From NCBI GenBank assembly GCA_018105865.1, contig CM030833.1, forward strand, positions 11,126,881 through 11,190,880: a stretch of DNA of 64,000 nt. Direction: 5' to 3'. This stretch comes from Metaphire vulgaris. Lineage: Eukaryota; Annelida; Clitellata; Crassiclitellata; Megascolecidae. Position numbers and translations under genes: made by a program. Positions 1 to 10,874 of this stretch are shown piece after piece (positions within the stretch are counted from its first letter, which is position 1; the number at the start of each line of letters is the position of its first letter). The notes below the pieces were generated by a model, which worked only from the letters and a program-made list of their open reading frames with translations, was not told the origin of the DNA and ran no database searches.

Positions 1-470
1 ATTTCATCAGGTACCGTAAAACTCTAACAGACTTTAGAGAAAGCGCCCCAATACTATATCTTAAATGGAAATTACTCGAGTGTCAATAAATTTCAACAAG
101 GAAATATGATTCTGCACGCAGCAGATATGTCTTTCATCCAAGATATCGAGATACTAGTCGAGCATGAATAACAGACTTGACATCTCATGTTGCAAAACCT
201 AACTAGCATTTCAAACTCAAACTGATTCTTGCTGTCGTCGAGTGTTGTTGCAGAGGAAAATTGTCAATTCAACGAGAACCTTATAACTGAAAGAATGAAC
301 GAAAAACTCAGAATTTCCATCGCGTTGGATCTGTGCTCTCATATACATGTAAAATGCTAAAAGTCAGCACCGGAGGCGCTTGGCAAACCTCGTTTTCTGA
401 CGGTCAGAAAGACAGATTGGTGTTTGCTGCGGACCAGACGCACATCGTGTACTCTCGTGGCCGGCGACCA

Positions 471-516
471 GCATCAGCAGCAGCAGCAGCATCATCATCA
501 TCAGCAGCAGCAGACA
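471..516. repeat. CAG/CAT compound triplet tract
   Basis: Runs of CAG, CAT and CAG triplets. Accounts for Ala/Ser or Asp/Ala homopolymers in the open frames here. Confidence 0.9.
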
Positions 517-643
517 TCAGACAGTTTACACAATCGTTTGGAATTGCTGACGTCTGTTCGCATCAATAATTCGAGACCTGCAGTTGCGTTGATGGGCGGC
601 TAAGCACCGTGCTGTACCTTCCCCCTAGCGACAGAGTGCTGTA

Positions 644-855
644 TCACTGGCATATATCTCGTCGACGCTTCCGATATTCCAGCGAATCCTTTCCATAAAT
701 CAGTATCCAAAGCGCGAACGTCGATGATGACGACGACGACGACGACGACTTTGGACTGTGATCCATTTCTTGGATGATAAAGTATCCATTAGAACCAACG
801 CGGTACAGTCTGTGATATTCCACAAGAAAGTCAGGCGAAAGTTCTGTCGTGAGGA
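644..855 (-). CDS. possible internal exon, unknown minus-strand gene
   Basis: Minus-strand open frame preceded by an acceptor-like TTGTTTCAG and encoding SFLTTELSPDFLVEYHRLYR followed by VGSNGYFIIQEMDHSP, a Ser run from a GTC triplet tract, and YGKDSLEYRKRRR. Composition before the repeat looks protein-like. No domain recognised. Could belong with the open frame at 2973-3188. Evidence is limited to the splice-like border and residue composition. Confidence 0.22.
721..750. repeat. GAT/GAC triplet tract
   Basis: GATGATGACGACGACGACGA-type run encoding the Ser stretch of the minus-strand frame at 644-855. Confidence 0.85.
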
Positions 856-1269
856 AGCTCTGAAACAAGTATTACACGCTAATAAACTTCAAAGCGATTA
901 ATATCGTTTACAAGTATGTCGGTCATATATAGGGGGCCTATGCAGCTGCAGGATCACATTCAGTTTCTTGCGACGTCGTAATATATAGCCCCTGAACTGC
1001 AGTGAACAGTTGTATGACGTCATACACATGGGCGCCCACAGAAATTTATCCTGGAGGGGCAAAACACAATGGTCACACGGTTATGCCACATAAATGTTTT
1101 CAGAGGGACAAAGAGGGACAAAACACATTTTAACACAATGGTCACGGTTAATATTTTAGCAAGGTTTTCAAATTTCACTGTGAAATATTGGTATTTCATT
1201 TTCCAGGGGGAGCAAGTGCCTCCTCTTGCTATAATGTGCGGGCGCCCATGGTCATACATGATGTCAGTA

Positions 1270-1272
<3 letters not shown>

Positions 1273-1317
<45 letters not shown>
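1273..1317. repeat. (AT)n microsatellite
   Basis: About 22 AT units, immediately preceded by ATGATGTCAGTAGCC, the same leader as the (AT)n tract at 3683. Confidence 0.95.
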
Positions 1318-1318
<1 letters not shown>

Positions 1319-1358
1319 GGCTTTTGTGACGTCACAGTTGATGTCTCGTGACTCATTA

Positions 1359-1927
1359 ACGGGTGACCGGAAGATTCGGTACCGGAAGATTCGGGACGGA
1401 AAATTCGGTACCGGAAAATTCGGTACCGGTCATGGAAAATTCGGTACCGGAACATTGGGAACGGTATCTTCAGAATGGCAAATTCGGTTACATGTGTTAG
1501 ACACTGGCTCTACCTCTCCCACCTCCTCCCTCCCCAACCCCAGGGTCCCTCTGGCCTTGGGTGGTGTCTGTGCTTATGTATATGCCCATATATATTTAGG
1601 TAGAATATTTAAGTAGAATTTGGGTAGGTATACTATTGATAATTATATTCATTTTACTGATTTATACAGTTTTAGAATTAGGGTTAGGGTTAGAATTAGG
1701 GTTATGGCTACTGATTTGTATGCCGAACATGTACCGATTTATCCGGTACCGAATCATCCGGTACCGAATTATCCGGTACCGAATCTTCCACAAGTAAAAT
1801 TTTGGTGCCGAATTCTCCGGTACCGAATCTTCCGGTACCGAATGTTCCGGGAACCCATTAACGGTATCTTATTACGTCATCCAAGTGCTTGTAAAATCTT
1901 TTTCAGTTTCCCATGTCACGTCACGTT
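1359..1927. mobile_element. fold-back element with 15-bp subterminal repeats
   Basis: Left arm (about 1365-1495) holds degenerate copies of a 15-bp unit TTCGGTACCGGAAGA. Right arm (about 1733-1855) holds the same unit inverted (CCGGTACCGAATCTT). Beyond the arms, CATTAACGG and nearby TGACGTCAC / TTACGTCAT are loosely inverted too. The middle (about 1500-1730) is unrelated and contains telomere-like repeats. Long subterminal inverted arrays are typical of fold-back or MITE-type DNA transposons. No transposase or clear target duplication. Confidence 0.7.
1672..1707. repeat. interstitial telomere-like TTAGGG variants
   Basis: TTAGAATTAGGGTTAGGGTT followed by AGAATTAGGGTTATGG: hexamers of TTAGGG interspersed with TTAGAA, in the middle of the fold-back element. 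Confidence 0.7.
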
Positions 1928-2449
1928 AGTTACGTCATGAGCTTTTGCCTTCTCGTTCTTATGCAGTTTCTCTTGACACAGCAATTGGTATATCATCGAC
2001 ATTTCGAGCATTAGCGACATCTGAACAGATTCAAAAATAACGCACTGTTGTTTTCTCTTCCATTCCCAGGAAAACTGGCATAATGTAATCCATCGCACAG
2101 TCGCAACGGCGCTGCCTCCACTGGCCTCTACGCTTAACAGGATGGAGATCCTAATGTCACAGTTATGGTCTAACTAGATGAAAACCTACCCTAGAATTTG
2201 GACCATAAGTCTCATGATTTATGACCTGCTGCAGGATACCACAAACACACACACGCGCGCATAAAGTATACGTACGCAGATAGGCATATTTTCAACCCCC
2301 TCCCCCGTTTGCACAGCGTACATAGGCAAAATCTCCTACATCCTACTCCTCCTACCTCTTCGTTGCGTACGTACTATATGGATTAACTCTGAACAAGAAT
2401 AATGTTAGACTGCTTGAATATTAGCCTATCCTAATTGGCCATGTACTGA
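1928..2449. other. unassigned sequence
   Basis: No supported gene. A short CA-rich run (about 2243-2260) and pyrimidine-rich patches only. Confidence 0.5.
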
Positions 2450-3600
2450 GTATGAAATTTGCCGACAAACAGAAACCCGTTCAATCAAAGAAATTCAATT
2501 CGAAAGCTATTTCGGCTGCGACCGCAGTGACCCGACGGGCGTCTAAGACAACGCTGCCCTCTAATGGCGCTATACCAATCGTCCACTATCCTCGCCGAGC
2601 ATTACAGTTGCTTCTCACCTTGAAACGTCACCGGAACGTCGCTTTCTCAAGGCAGTTGTCCTCTGTTGTCCACTCGCAGCGCCTACGAGTCCTTCCCATT
2701 GACCGGAGGAGGAGAAGGAGGAGGAAGAGGAGGAGGAGGGGGGAGGAGGAGGAGGAGGAGTCTAGACTGGGACGGGCGAGTGTTCCAGGAGCCAGTGCGG
2801 TCAGAGCAATCTCTCTATTTGACAGGCAACTGCAGTCGTGTGTCGTCTGGCTTTGAAGAATAGGAAATCTGCACCGGGTGCGGTAAGAACGACGGTTACT
2901 GCAAAGATTTCCTGCAGCAGCTTTGATGTCTTGTTTGAGATTTAGAATCTTGGATTTCGCGCTAAAATAACTCTAAGGATTTTTGTCCGAACAGATCGGC
3001 CGGAGACGAGCATCGATCGTTAGCATTCTGAAGTCGGTTCGCGCATAGGACGGATCTTTTTCTCCGTCTGCGGAGGAGGAGGATGAAGTCATCTGACGTG
3101 TAGGCCTAATCGTAGGCAACGCGCTACTTTGAATTCCGATCGTCTCGTTCGTTACACGCATCCTGCGAGAATCCATTTCGCCCGCCATGCTTTCCTATAG
3201 TCTGTTCCCAGACATGGTCGTCGTCGTCATCGGACGCGGGGAAGCAGATTACACGCGCATGCGCCCTCTACGAACTCCGCTGTGCGCTGTTGCGCAGTGC
3301 ACAGTGCACCGTCATCTCCCCCTCCCCGTCCACAGCATCCGATCGCAATGCAAGCCGGGAAATTTCCTGGAATATACATAATCCGAATAAGTGTATGCAG
3401 CAGCACAGAGTGTACTGGAGCGCTGTTTGAGGAATACGGTTGCCTTCCACTTATTTGCTCTCGCTTGCATGCTGAAAGCGTTATACATGGAACCTTCATC
3501 CTCTGTCCCAACCACCCACCCCCGCCACGTGGAAACCCGACGAAAGCCGTGGGACAGCGGTTGTTCCAGAGTACCGAATGACCTCGGCAAATGTGAAATG
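2450..3600. promoter_or_regulatory. CpG-rich, promoter-like region
   Basis: GC- and CpG-rich stretch in a more AT-rich background, with a GGA-rich polypurine tract (about 2704-2760), an NRF1-like motif at 3256-3266 and an ATGGCGG element at the start of the minus-strand open frame. Consistent with a housekeeping-type promoter, possibly bidirectional. Several overlapping open frames on both strands are explained by composition. Confidence 0.35.
2973..3188 (-). CDS. possible first coding exon of an unknown minus-strand gene
   Basis: Open frame of 71 codons starting MAGEMDSRRMRVTNETIGIQ in a strong Kozak context (AGCATGG, read on the minus strand), containing a Ser run and ending CSDKNP. It begins about 70 bp downstream of an NRF1-like motif (GCGCATGCGCC at 3256-3266) in a CpG-rich region, as a promoter-proximal exon would. 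An internal minus-strand pyrimidine tract ending GCAG (near 3067) could instead be an acceptor. No family recognised. Confidence 0.25.
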   Translation of the reverse strand: MAGEMDSRRMRVTNETIGIQSSALPTIRPTRQMTSSSSSADGEKDPSYARTDFRMLTIDARLRPICSDKNP

Positions 3601-3679
3601 CATGGCTCGAAAGAAACCGGTGCCACAAAGTATCGGCAAATAGTCTCAATAGTAGAAACCGATATATATGATGTCAGTA

Positions 3680-3682
<3 letters not shown>

Positions 3683-3765
<83 letters not shown>
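3683..3765. repeat. (AT)n microsatellite, long
   Basis: About 41 AT units, preceded by ATGATGTCAGTAGCC as at 1258-1272; the sequences after the two tracts differ. Confidence 0.95.
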
Positions 3766-3769
<4 letters not shown>

Positions 3770-4683
3770 GCTGTCTGTGTATTCTTGGCGGATTGCGATG
3801 AATTTGTGAATGAGTTCAGTTCAGTTTGTGTGAATCCTCCTAAGACTCAGGGGTGCACAACCTTTTAATGATGAAGGGCCACATTTTTCGGTTCCAAGAC
3901 TCCGCGGGCAACATGCATTTTTTATATCACACAGAAGGGGTACATTGACAGTAACCGTTAATAGCAATATTTAATATGGTTATGGATAAAATTTAATTCG
4001 ACAGGACTAATGGAATTAATAGAATTTCTGATGAATACAATCAACCCAGTAGAAACAAATGAAATTGAAATGATTGGTAATTTAAATGTAGAATTTCAGG
4101 TTAAGGTCTTAATCAAAACATACTATGACCATGTTCAATGATTAATTCATAACATTTTAAAAGCAAAGGTCAATCGCGTTTTTAAAAATAGCCAATGGAG
4201 TTAAGACTCAACGTCTTTAACAATTTTATTAATATTTTGTGGCAGTTCACTTGTTGCAACTTTCAAAACCGAGCACTCAACCCGAACCTTAGAACATTCT
4301 TTTCAATTTCATTACAGAAAATGTTTGTTCACACAAGTAAGTGTTTCCAAATGTGAGAAATCTGCAACCTAAATTCTTAGGTTTTACTAATCTCTTGGGG
4401 CAGAGACTTCTGTAAACTGTCAGTATCTCAGTATCCTTAAGAACCGTTTTTAATTCGTCTGAACACTGGAGATCAAAGGCCTCAAGCAGAAACTGAGAGA
4501 AATTGTGAGAAATCGGCTGTGAAATTCATTAAATTCATTCAGCAATAGATCACATATACCACAGTATTCAGAAAAGTCGCATCGATGCTAAATCCGAAAA
4601 GTTAATAAGCAGACCGGAAAATGAACAAGATTTCCAGATCGTACCTGCGATCGAAACAATAGTAATTTAAACTGAAAAGCTCG

Positions 4684-5870
4684 CTATTTTTGAAACATGT
4701 TGAAGATTAAGTGATTTTTTCCTTGAAGTCGTTGATTCATTGTATTCATGTGTACTATCATATCCGTGAGAAATGCAAGGTCAGTCAATAAATATTTGCC
4801 ATGAAACAAATGCGTTTTCATGCCCTTACTGTTAAGAAATTCACGAAATTCTGCTATCAGTTCAACAAAGCATTCTAAAATTCGTCCTCTGCTTAACCAT
4901 CTCACAGCTGTGTAATATGGTATGTCATGGTAAGTAGAGATGTGCGGGTACAGCAAAATGCATTTTGGAAAAACTTTTTTACCCTACCCTACCCGTAAGC
5001 GCTATACCCGTTGACCCGTAAGCTGTCTACCCGTACCCGTACCCGTACCCGTACCCGTACCCGTAACCGACTTTGGTTGGAATTTGGAGTTTTTGGATTT
5101 GGAATTTTGGACCCGTACCCATCATGCATCTACAAGGACCTGTACATGGACTCGTGAACCCGTATCCGTTCCTAGAGACTATAGAGAGGCAACAGTGAAA
5201 TTGGGGCTACGAAATTGGGATAACTATTCATTGTAAATAGCACGCATGTTTATATTAGGACAGATCTAGTACTTAGAAATCAGGATAATCAGTCAGCTTA
5301 AGCCGACATGAATGGGCTTGTTTAAAATATTTAGTAGATATCATTTATCTATGAGCAGGCATTAGAGCTCAAGTTAAACTACAAAACTTTACCAGAAGAA
5401 CTTTCTCGGTCAAAGAGTCCTTGGAGGAGTCAGAGGACGCCATTATGATTATAGATTTATTACTGAAGATGTCAGATTACGTCATCTGTATTTCCTTTAT
5501 GTTTTTCAGTAAGTAAAATGCATGCTGTCTGACAAACTGAACGCGATGTACAAGTTATACTAATACACTTTACTCAATATTATTTTTCTATTATTGCATT
5601 GCTAATTTGCTATAGTAGTGAGAAATGAAAATATAACTTTTCGGGTAAAACATCCCGTACCCGTAGCCGCTATACCCGTACCCGTAGCGCTGTACCCGTA
5701 CCCGACCCGTACCCGTAAAATGTGTACCTACCCTACCCGTACCCGCGGGTACGGGCTAAGGGTATACCTATGAATAATGGTAAGCTGCTTCAGTCTTTTC
5801 TATAAATAACTTGAATTGATGGCGTCTTAGACCCTTGGAACGAATGACTTATTCATCATCATCATAGTTG
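4684..5870 (-). pseudogene. hAT transposase fragment, interrupted
   Basis: The minus-strand frame at 4684-4956 reads ...IPYYTAVRWLSRGRILECFV, then LAFLTDMIVHMNTMNQRLQG: the VRWLSRG and DLAFL.D...H.N..N..LQGK motifs of GTF2IRD2-like hAT transposases. The upstream part lies beyond the nested element: 5785-5850 on the minus strand encodes KGLRRHQFKLFIEKTEAA. Excising the insertion and one target copy makes the two parts continuous in frame. Only the C-terminal catalytic region is represented. Confidence 0.85.
4935..5776. mobile_element. nested hAT-type element rich in (CCCGTA)n
   Basis: Perfect 8-bp target duplication ATGGTAAG at 4927-4934 and 5777-5784. Starts TAGAGATGTGCGGGTA. The subterminal regions (about 4985-5065 and 5650-5755) are tandem CCCGTA hexamers; the core is AT-rich with no coding capacity. 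Inserted into the transposase gene of the older hAT. Confidence 0.9.
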
Positions 5871-6090
5871 CTTTCTGCCAGCTCATTAGCGGCAATAGCT
5901 AGACACAAAACTTTTCCATTTATCTTTTACCGTTGTTAATCTCATTCCATCTATTATTGTCATTTGATATCTTTCGAAGTCTTCTTTGATGTTATCCATC
6001 CACTTTTTCCTGGGTCTTCCTCTTCCTCTTTTTCCTTCTTTGTATGTGTAGAGTGCTTTATATGGGAGTCTGTTGCTTATTCTGTAGTGC
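5845..6090 (-). pseudogene. non-LTR retrotransposon ORF2 C-terminal fragment
   Basis: The minus strand encodes a GRPRKKW.DNIKEDFERYQM-like stretch and ..DKWKSFVSS, the C-terminal tail (GRPR..W.D.I......A.DR..W+) of endonuclease/reverse transcriptase proteins. Broken and 5'-truncated, inside the hAT relic. Confidence 0.7.
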
Positions 6091-6240
6091 TAATATGAAA
6101 GCAAGAAAACCTGTAGGAGCCACTTTAAAGCCTTCGGGGGCCACTTTTCATTGAAATCCTGGAAAAGTCCGCGGGCCACAAAAAATCGCCGGCGGGCCAC
6201 TAGTGGCCCGCGGGCCGCGGGTTGTGCACCCCTGTCTTAA

Positions 6241-6985
6241 GTTCTCTCTGGCTTTCCCCCCTCCCCCGCCCCCCGATTCTACGACAGAGCTTCGATTGTA
6301 AACGAACCTGAAAAACCGTTCGTAGCTCATAACAATTATCAGCTTGGTGGAGAGGCGCTATATTTCAGTCGGCGAAAGGTGCTAGCATTTAATGGCATTC
6401 TGACGAAGCCTTTCTGCCTCTACTGGCGTTGCTGACTGCCAAGTCTTTCGTCACCGTAGCATCTCTGCTACGTCCACGGAATATTCGTGTATGCAGTAAA
6501 TCTCCAGAACCTTGACGAAAGAAGATAAAATCTTGCCAGTAGTCTATCTGGTGATTATTGCGCTGTGGCGTTAAATTCGTTGTTGACGGGAAGAGTTTTG
6601 ACAAATTGACGAGGCTTGGCATAAATGTTAACGAACAAGAGGAGAAGAGATGAAAGAGGAGACGAAACTAACAGAAAAGACTCAGAAAGAATGTATAGTA
6701 ATAATCTCCTATGAACAGCGACGCACATTTTGTTCCGTCAGCAAATTAATTAGATTAATAATAGATTTACTCTATAGGGAGTCTAGGGCCTACAGACTTC
6801 GAATCACTCTTGATAACTGTTACCGTAAGTCAATCTGGGAGTCTTTCTCCGCCACTCTTAATTTAATCTTATTTCGTTGAATATGATTTTTGTTTATTCT
6901 TGCAGGGCATGGCTCTGTAATGTGTCTTTGATCCTGACATTAGGTACTATAGCGCGTAACAAAATTTCAATTTAATAACAATAAT
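6241..6985. other. unassigned sequence
   Basis: Mixed-composition DNA with short open frames on both strands. No domain, splice pattern or repeat structure that I can support. Confidence 0.5.
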
Positions 6986-6989
6986 AACA

Positions 6990-7012
6990 GTAGTGGTGGT
7001 GGTAGTAGTAGT

Positions 7013-7050
<38 letters not shown>

Positions 7051-7105
7051 TAGTAGAAGTAGTAGTAGTAATAATAATAGTTGTTGTTGTTGTTGCTGCT
7101 GCTGT
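6990..7105. repeat. compound GTG/GTA/GCA/GTT triplet array
   Basis: Sequential runs of GTG, GTA, GCA, GTA, ATA and GTT triplets, which create the Thr/Ala homopolymer frames here. Confidence 0.95.
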
Positions 7106-7261
7106 AAAAACTCCCCAATCAGCATTCAATTCATCTTCTTGTATATAGAGAAGAATATAAAATGAGAACTTTAGAACTTGACGTCTAAAATTCAAAGTTA
7201 CGGACAACATATACACAGTTACACACTCGTTCACGGGACCCAGGTACTCATGGGACCCATC

Positions 7262-7264
<3 letters not shown>

Positions 7265-7310
<46 letters not shown>
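7265..7310. repeat. (AT)n microsatellite at the end of a mariner relic
   Basis: About 23 AT units abutting the left terminal repeat of the mariner-type element. TA is the target of this superfamily, so the tract may be the insertion site. Confidence 0.95.
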
Positions 7311-7313
<3 letters not shown>

Positions 7314-8090
7314 TGTCTTGGTGCCTACGAAAAAAACCCAGCAGGAAAACTATGATTTCTTTAAAATTCCTAAATATATTTCTATCAAAATTGTCACACG
7401 TGTACAACACATATTTCCCCAACTTTCTGCCTATTTTCATCTCATTTGCATGTAAGGTGGCCATTTTGTGAGCTATCAAAGTCAATCTTCGATTTTTACG
7501 AATCAACAGACAATTTTATTGATTGTCCAGAAATTTCAACTTAAACCACACTTGTTCAAGATGGTTATCGGGCATAATTTGTTAATGATTATTTATTTAT
7601 TTATTTATTAATACGATATTCTAAATGCCCTCCTTTAGCTTTAACACACGCAGTGAGTCTTTTCCGAAAACCCGAAACAGATTCCTTTATGGTTTCATCT
7701 GACAGGTTGTTCCAGATTCTCTGCAAAGTCACTTTCAGTTCAGTTATGCTATGAGGCATTGGATTTAGCACGTTAAACTGTTCCAGCTTGGCTCCCCAGA
7801 CATGATAGTCGAGGGGATTGAGGTCTGGACTGTTTGGCGGCCAAGAGCTTTTGTCGATGAAGTCAGTGCAGTTCTCACAAAGCCATTCTTGTGTGTCATG
7901 CTGCGACTGAATAGTAAAAATCGAAGTTTGACTTTGATATCTCACAAAATGGCCACCTTACATGCAAATGAGATGAAAATAAGCAGAAAGGCGGGGAAAT
8001 GTGTGTTGTACACGTGTGGCAATTTTGATATAAATATATTTAGGAATTTTTAAGAAATCATAGTTTTCCTGCTGGTTTTTTTTGTAGACA
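7311..8090 (-). mobile_element. Tc1/mariner relic with ~165-bp terminal inverted repeats
   Basis: Left arm 7324-7485 and right arm 7920-8087 are inverted copies of each other, including CAGCAGGAAAAC, CACGTGTACAACAC, CTCATTTGCATGTAAGGTGG and CCATTTTGTGAG. Between them, on the minus strand, is the C-terminal part of a DDE transposase. Most of the transposase gene has been deleted. The long arms are unusual for mariner, where terminal repeats are often about 30 bp. Confidence 0.85.
7601..7910 (-). pseudogene. mariner-type transposase C-terminal fragment
   Basis: Contains the DDE_3 hallmark SWPPNSPDLNPLDYHVWGAK, including the last catalytic Asp of the D,D-D/E triad (NSPDLNPLD), preceded by TQEWLCENCTDFID and followed by the usual helical tail. 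The N-terminal DNA-binding and first catalytic parts are missing. The frame runs on into the right terminal repeat. Confidence 0.88.
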
Positions 8091-9079
8091 CACTGTATAT
8101 ATTTATACAGTATATTGATTGTTGCTAGCATAAAATATTCGCAATAGTACGGGTTTTCGTGTTTCTGTTTCTTGTATTTCTGAGTTTCGAGTTTTATTTC
8201 AAATTCCTTTGCTTTGTTTTCCACTTTTCAACAATGAGCTTAGTCTAATGCACAATTATCCTATCTCTCCCTCCCCTCTCCACAAGAAATATAAGACTTG
8301 CCTAAATCCACACTACTGTAGAAGAAGTGATTTTGATATTAAGCCGTGGTGCTGACATATGGAAGCGAATTGCAGTAATCTAGGTCGGTAAATGCCAGCC
8401 TAGCGACGTCTTACATCTGTTGTCAGTCGCCGAATAATGCCACGCTATACGCGCAGTCGTCCATACTGCATCCGATGATATAATAGAATGATTTATCTAA
8501 CGCCGTTTTCGGATTTCAGCAACGCAAGCGACTGACAGATAACATGTGATACACACACATACCAGAACGAGACAAGCAAACGAACACACACACATATGCA
8601 CACACACACAGAGAAAATCCAGCGAACGAAAATCAGAAATAAACTGAAAATCTCTTTCCGGCTTTGACTCAACTCTCGACGATAATAACTCCTATTATTT
8701 CACAGTCGGGTGGCTCAATAAAAACAGAAAGTATCCGTTATTTTCTGCGGTTAACGGCCGTCTCTGATTGATCGAACACAAACTTTATGGCCACAGGAGC
8801 AGTGTTGTTAGTGTTGTCGGTCTGGTTATACTGTGCATGCAGTTCTAATCCTGCTCTTGTTAATGTCGTAGACGTTGCATTAGTCTTAAATAGTGAACCG
8901 GGGACCTCTGGATCTCAGCTTTGGGTTCGCGTTTTTAGAAAATCATAGCCCGAGGTCCAAACGTTCGGAAAACCGTTCGCTGACCGCAGTTACATACCCA
9001 AGGTTCCAGAATAAAGAAGCGCTATCACCTGTGCAAACTCTGGTCGGCCCCGACTAGGGGTCGTGGAACGACATAGGCC
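8091..9079. other. unassigned sequence with CA-rich patches
   Basis: AT-rich to mixed DNA. Imperfect CA-dinucleotide patches at about 8548-8612. No gene or complete element recognised. Confidence 0.5.
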
Positions 9080-9087
9080 CCTCAAAG

Positions 9088-9275
9088 CAGTGTTTAATCT
9101 AGACTACTGGACTCCGGGGAAACTGAAAAACCGGGGGAAAACTGGCAAAGCCGGGATGATTCTGCTAGGGGCCGCTGTTAGTCCATGTAGTATTCCAAAA
9201 TTTCCGGAGGGAATTTGAAATTTCCGGGGGTAAAGGGCAATGTTTCCCCCCGGAAACGGCCTAGATTAAGCACTG
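9088..9275. mobile_element. hAT-type MITE, 188 bp
   Basis: Inverted ends CAGTGTTTAATCTAG (9088-9102) and CTAGATTAAGCACTG (9261-9275), 14 of 15 matching. Flanked by CCTCAAAG / CCCCAAAG (7 of 8), an 8-bp target duplication. The interior is rich in CCGGGG/CCGGAAA; no coding capacity. Confidence 0.88.
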
Positions 9276-9283
9276 CCCCAAAG

Positions 9284-10860
9284 GCCTGGTAACCAGAACG
9301 TTTTGAGTAATATGGGAGTTACACCCTGCGTTTCGAAGCAAGTTTGCAAAGACCGACCGGTTGTGCATTAATCTCCCGACCGAACACGGACTGAATTGAG
9401 GAGCATTCCCCCTCCCTATTCTCCAATCTTGTCTACGCTTCTGAGTTGTATGCTATATGGCAGTCAACGATGAGGAACTTAAAAATAGCCAATGCAAGAA
9501 TAAAACGCTACTAATCCAAAGCTACTTACTAAGTGCATGTGATCTATGTTTCCAAAAGTAATAGTGGGGGCCGGGGGGATCATGCTACTCCCAGATCAAA
9601 GTTTGTGACCACCAGCGGACAATTCATTAAGACTTTGAACAAAACGGACTAATAAGGCGCCTCTGTTCGTGTTGTGAAGCTTTGGATTTTATAACATCTT
9701 TTATTTTAATGATTTTATTTGCGCTGTATAAAATGACGAAAATTTAATTGCAACGCTGGCAGATGTAACTGCGGGAAGGACAAGAAAATGCTACAGAAAT
9801 CTCGGAAACTGGCATCCAGGATTTGACGTAGAGTTTTTGAGCTGCTTTTATGTGTTCTCTAAGGCTACATTCGCCAGACATTTCATGCAGAAAACGACTA
9901 TTCGAGCCGAGTCGAGCGCATATTAATGAAAAATTGACATCTTTTCTTGCCTACATTTTGCTATGCTTATCTTATTTCGAACACCAACGAAGGCACTTTC
10001 TGATTTAGTGCGGATTACTACATGGGATATAGAGCTAGAATACACTAGGGCAGAGCAGTCGCGAGCCCCTAAAAGTTTTATCGTGAAGAAAGTAGAAAAG
10101 TTCTACGGTTTTCAAGTTTTCAAAAATATGCACATCAAGTGTGAAACCTTTTTTGCTTGTCAGACATTTCAAGGCGTTAAAGAACACGCAATACCTTCAC
10201 ACCTTGACCGGGTCCCTCAACCGCCTTTTCAGCGCCCCCTCCTCCAGCGCACCGCCCGGTGTTCTTAGCAATAAATAGTATTGCATGAGACGACATAGGC
10301 CTAATAGCAGACCCGCCCATGTGATAACATTATTGAGGACCCGCCCGGGCCCCATACAGATCGCCGGACCCCTGGGCAGTTGCACCTGCCACCCTCCTCT
10401 TGACGGGCCTGTAAGTTATAGCCTTTCGCTGCTATTGTAGCATGTACTTCTATCGCTATTACCCGCAAACTGTGTCACCAAAAGTGACCAAGCGCCCCCA
10501 TGCGTCTTGTCCTCACACTTCCAAAAACAGAAATCCCATCTGAAGGCTTGAAGCGTTTATAGAAATAAAGTGAATTCTAGAATGAGTCTAAAACTGCTAA
10601 TCGATTCGATCGACTTTCAGAAGGCTGTATTCGATTTTTAAAAAAGACAACAGCATCAATGTCATTGATACATTTCCAAATTGCCAGACTGCGTGGACGT
10701 CACACTAATAGGCCTACTACTAGCAAGTTTCCACTAGCAAGATTCTACCGATTAGGAGTTGAGACCAGCAAAAGTACGCTCGCGGTCGAATACGCGCTTC
10801 TACTAAGGCAGGCCTACATAGAGGCGCATTTGGGCAAATATTATTAGTGCTTTGAGCTTA
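9284..10860. other. unassigned sequence with transposon scraps
   Basis: No supported gene. Contains one copy of the T-tract GCTTGTCA motif (10149-10162) and a GC-rich stretch (10200-10400) resembling element debris. Confidence 0.5.
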
Positions 10861-10874
10861 CAGTATGTCTAACG

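Larger units (their letters stand above)
3848..6234 (-). mobile_element. hAT transposon relic, 2.4 kb, with nested insertions
   Basis: Bounded by inverted ends CAGGGGTGCACAACC (3848-3862) and GGTTGTGCACCCCTG (6220-6234), a classic hAT terminus. Inside, on the minus strand, is a transposase fragment of the GTF2IRD2/ZBED hAT type. It is split by a second hAT element (4935-5776), and a non-LTR retrotransposon 3' fragment sits at 5845-6090. Flanks (CTAAGACT / TCTTAAGT) do not give a clear 8-bp duplication. Confidence 0.85.

Noticed and set aside
1672..1707. True telomere or chromosome end
   Set aside because: Only a few mixed TTAGGG/TTAGAA units inside a mobile element; the same applies to the (CCCTAA)3 at 16503.
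1365..1860. CRISPR-like array of short repeats
   Set aside because: Units are nearly contiguous and variable with no unique spacers, in an animal genome; they form opposed arms of a fold-back element.
2452..2863. Arg-rich and Gly-rich + strand frames
   Set aside because: Produced by the GGA polypurine tract; no family resemblance and overlapping frames are equally open.
3227..3801. Multiple overlapping frames on both strands
   Set aside because: GC-rich sequence with few stops; frames run into the (AT)n microsatellite and show no domain.
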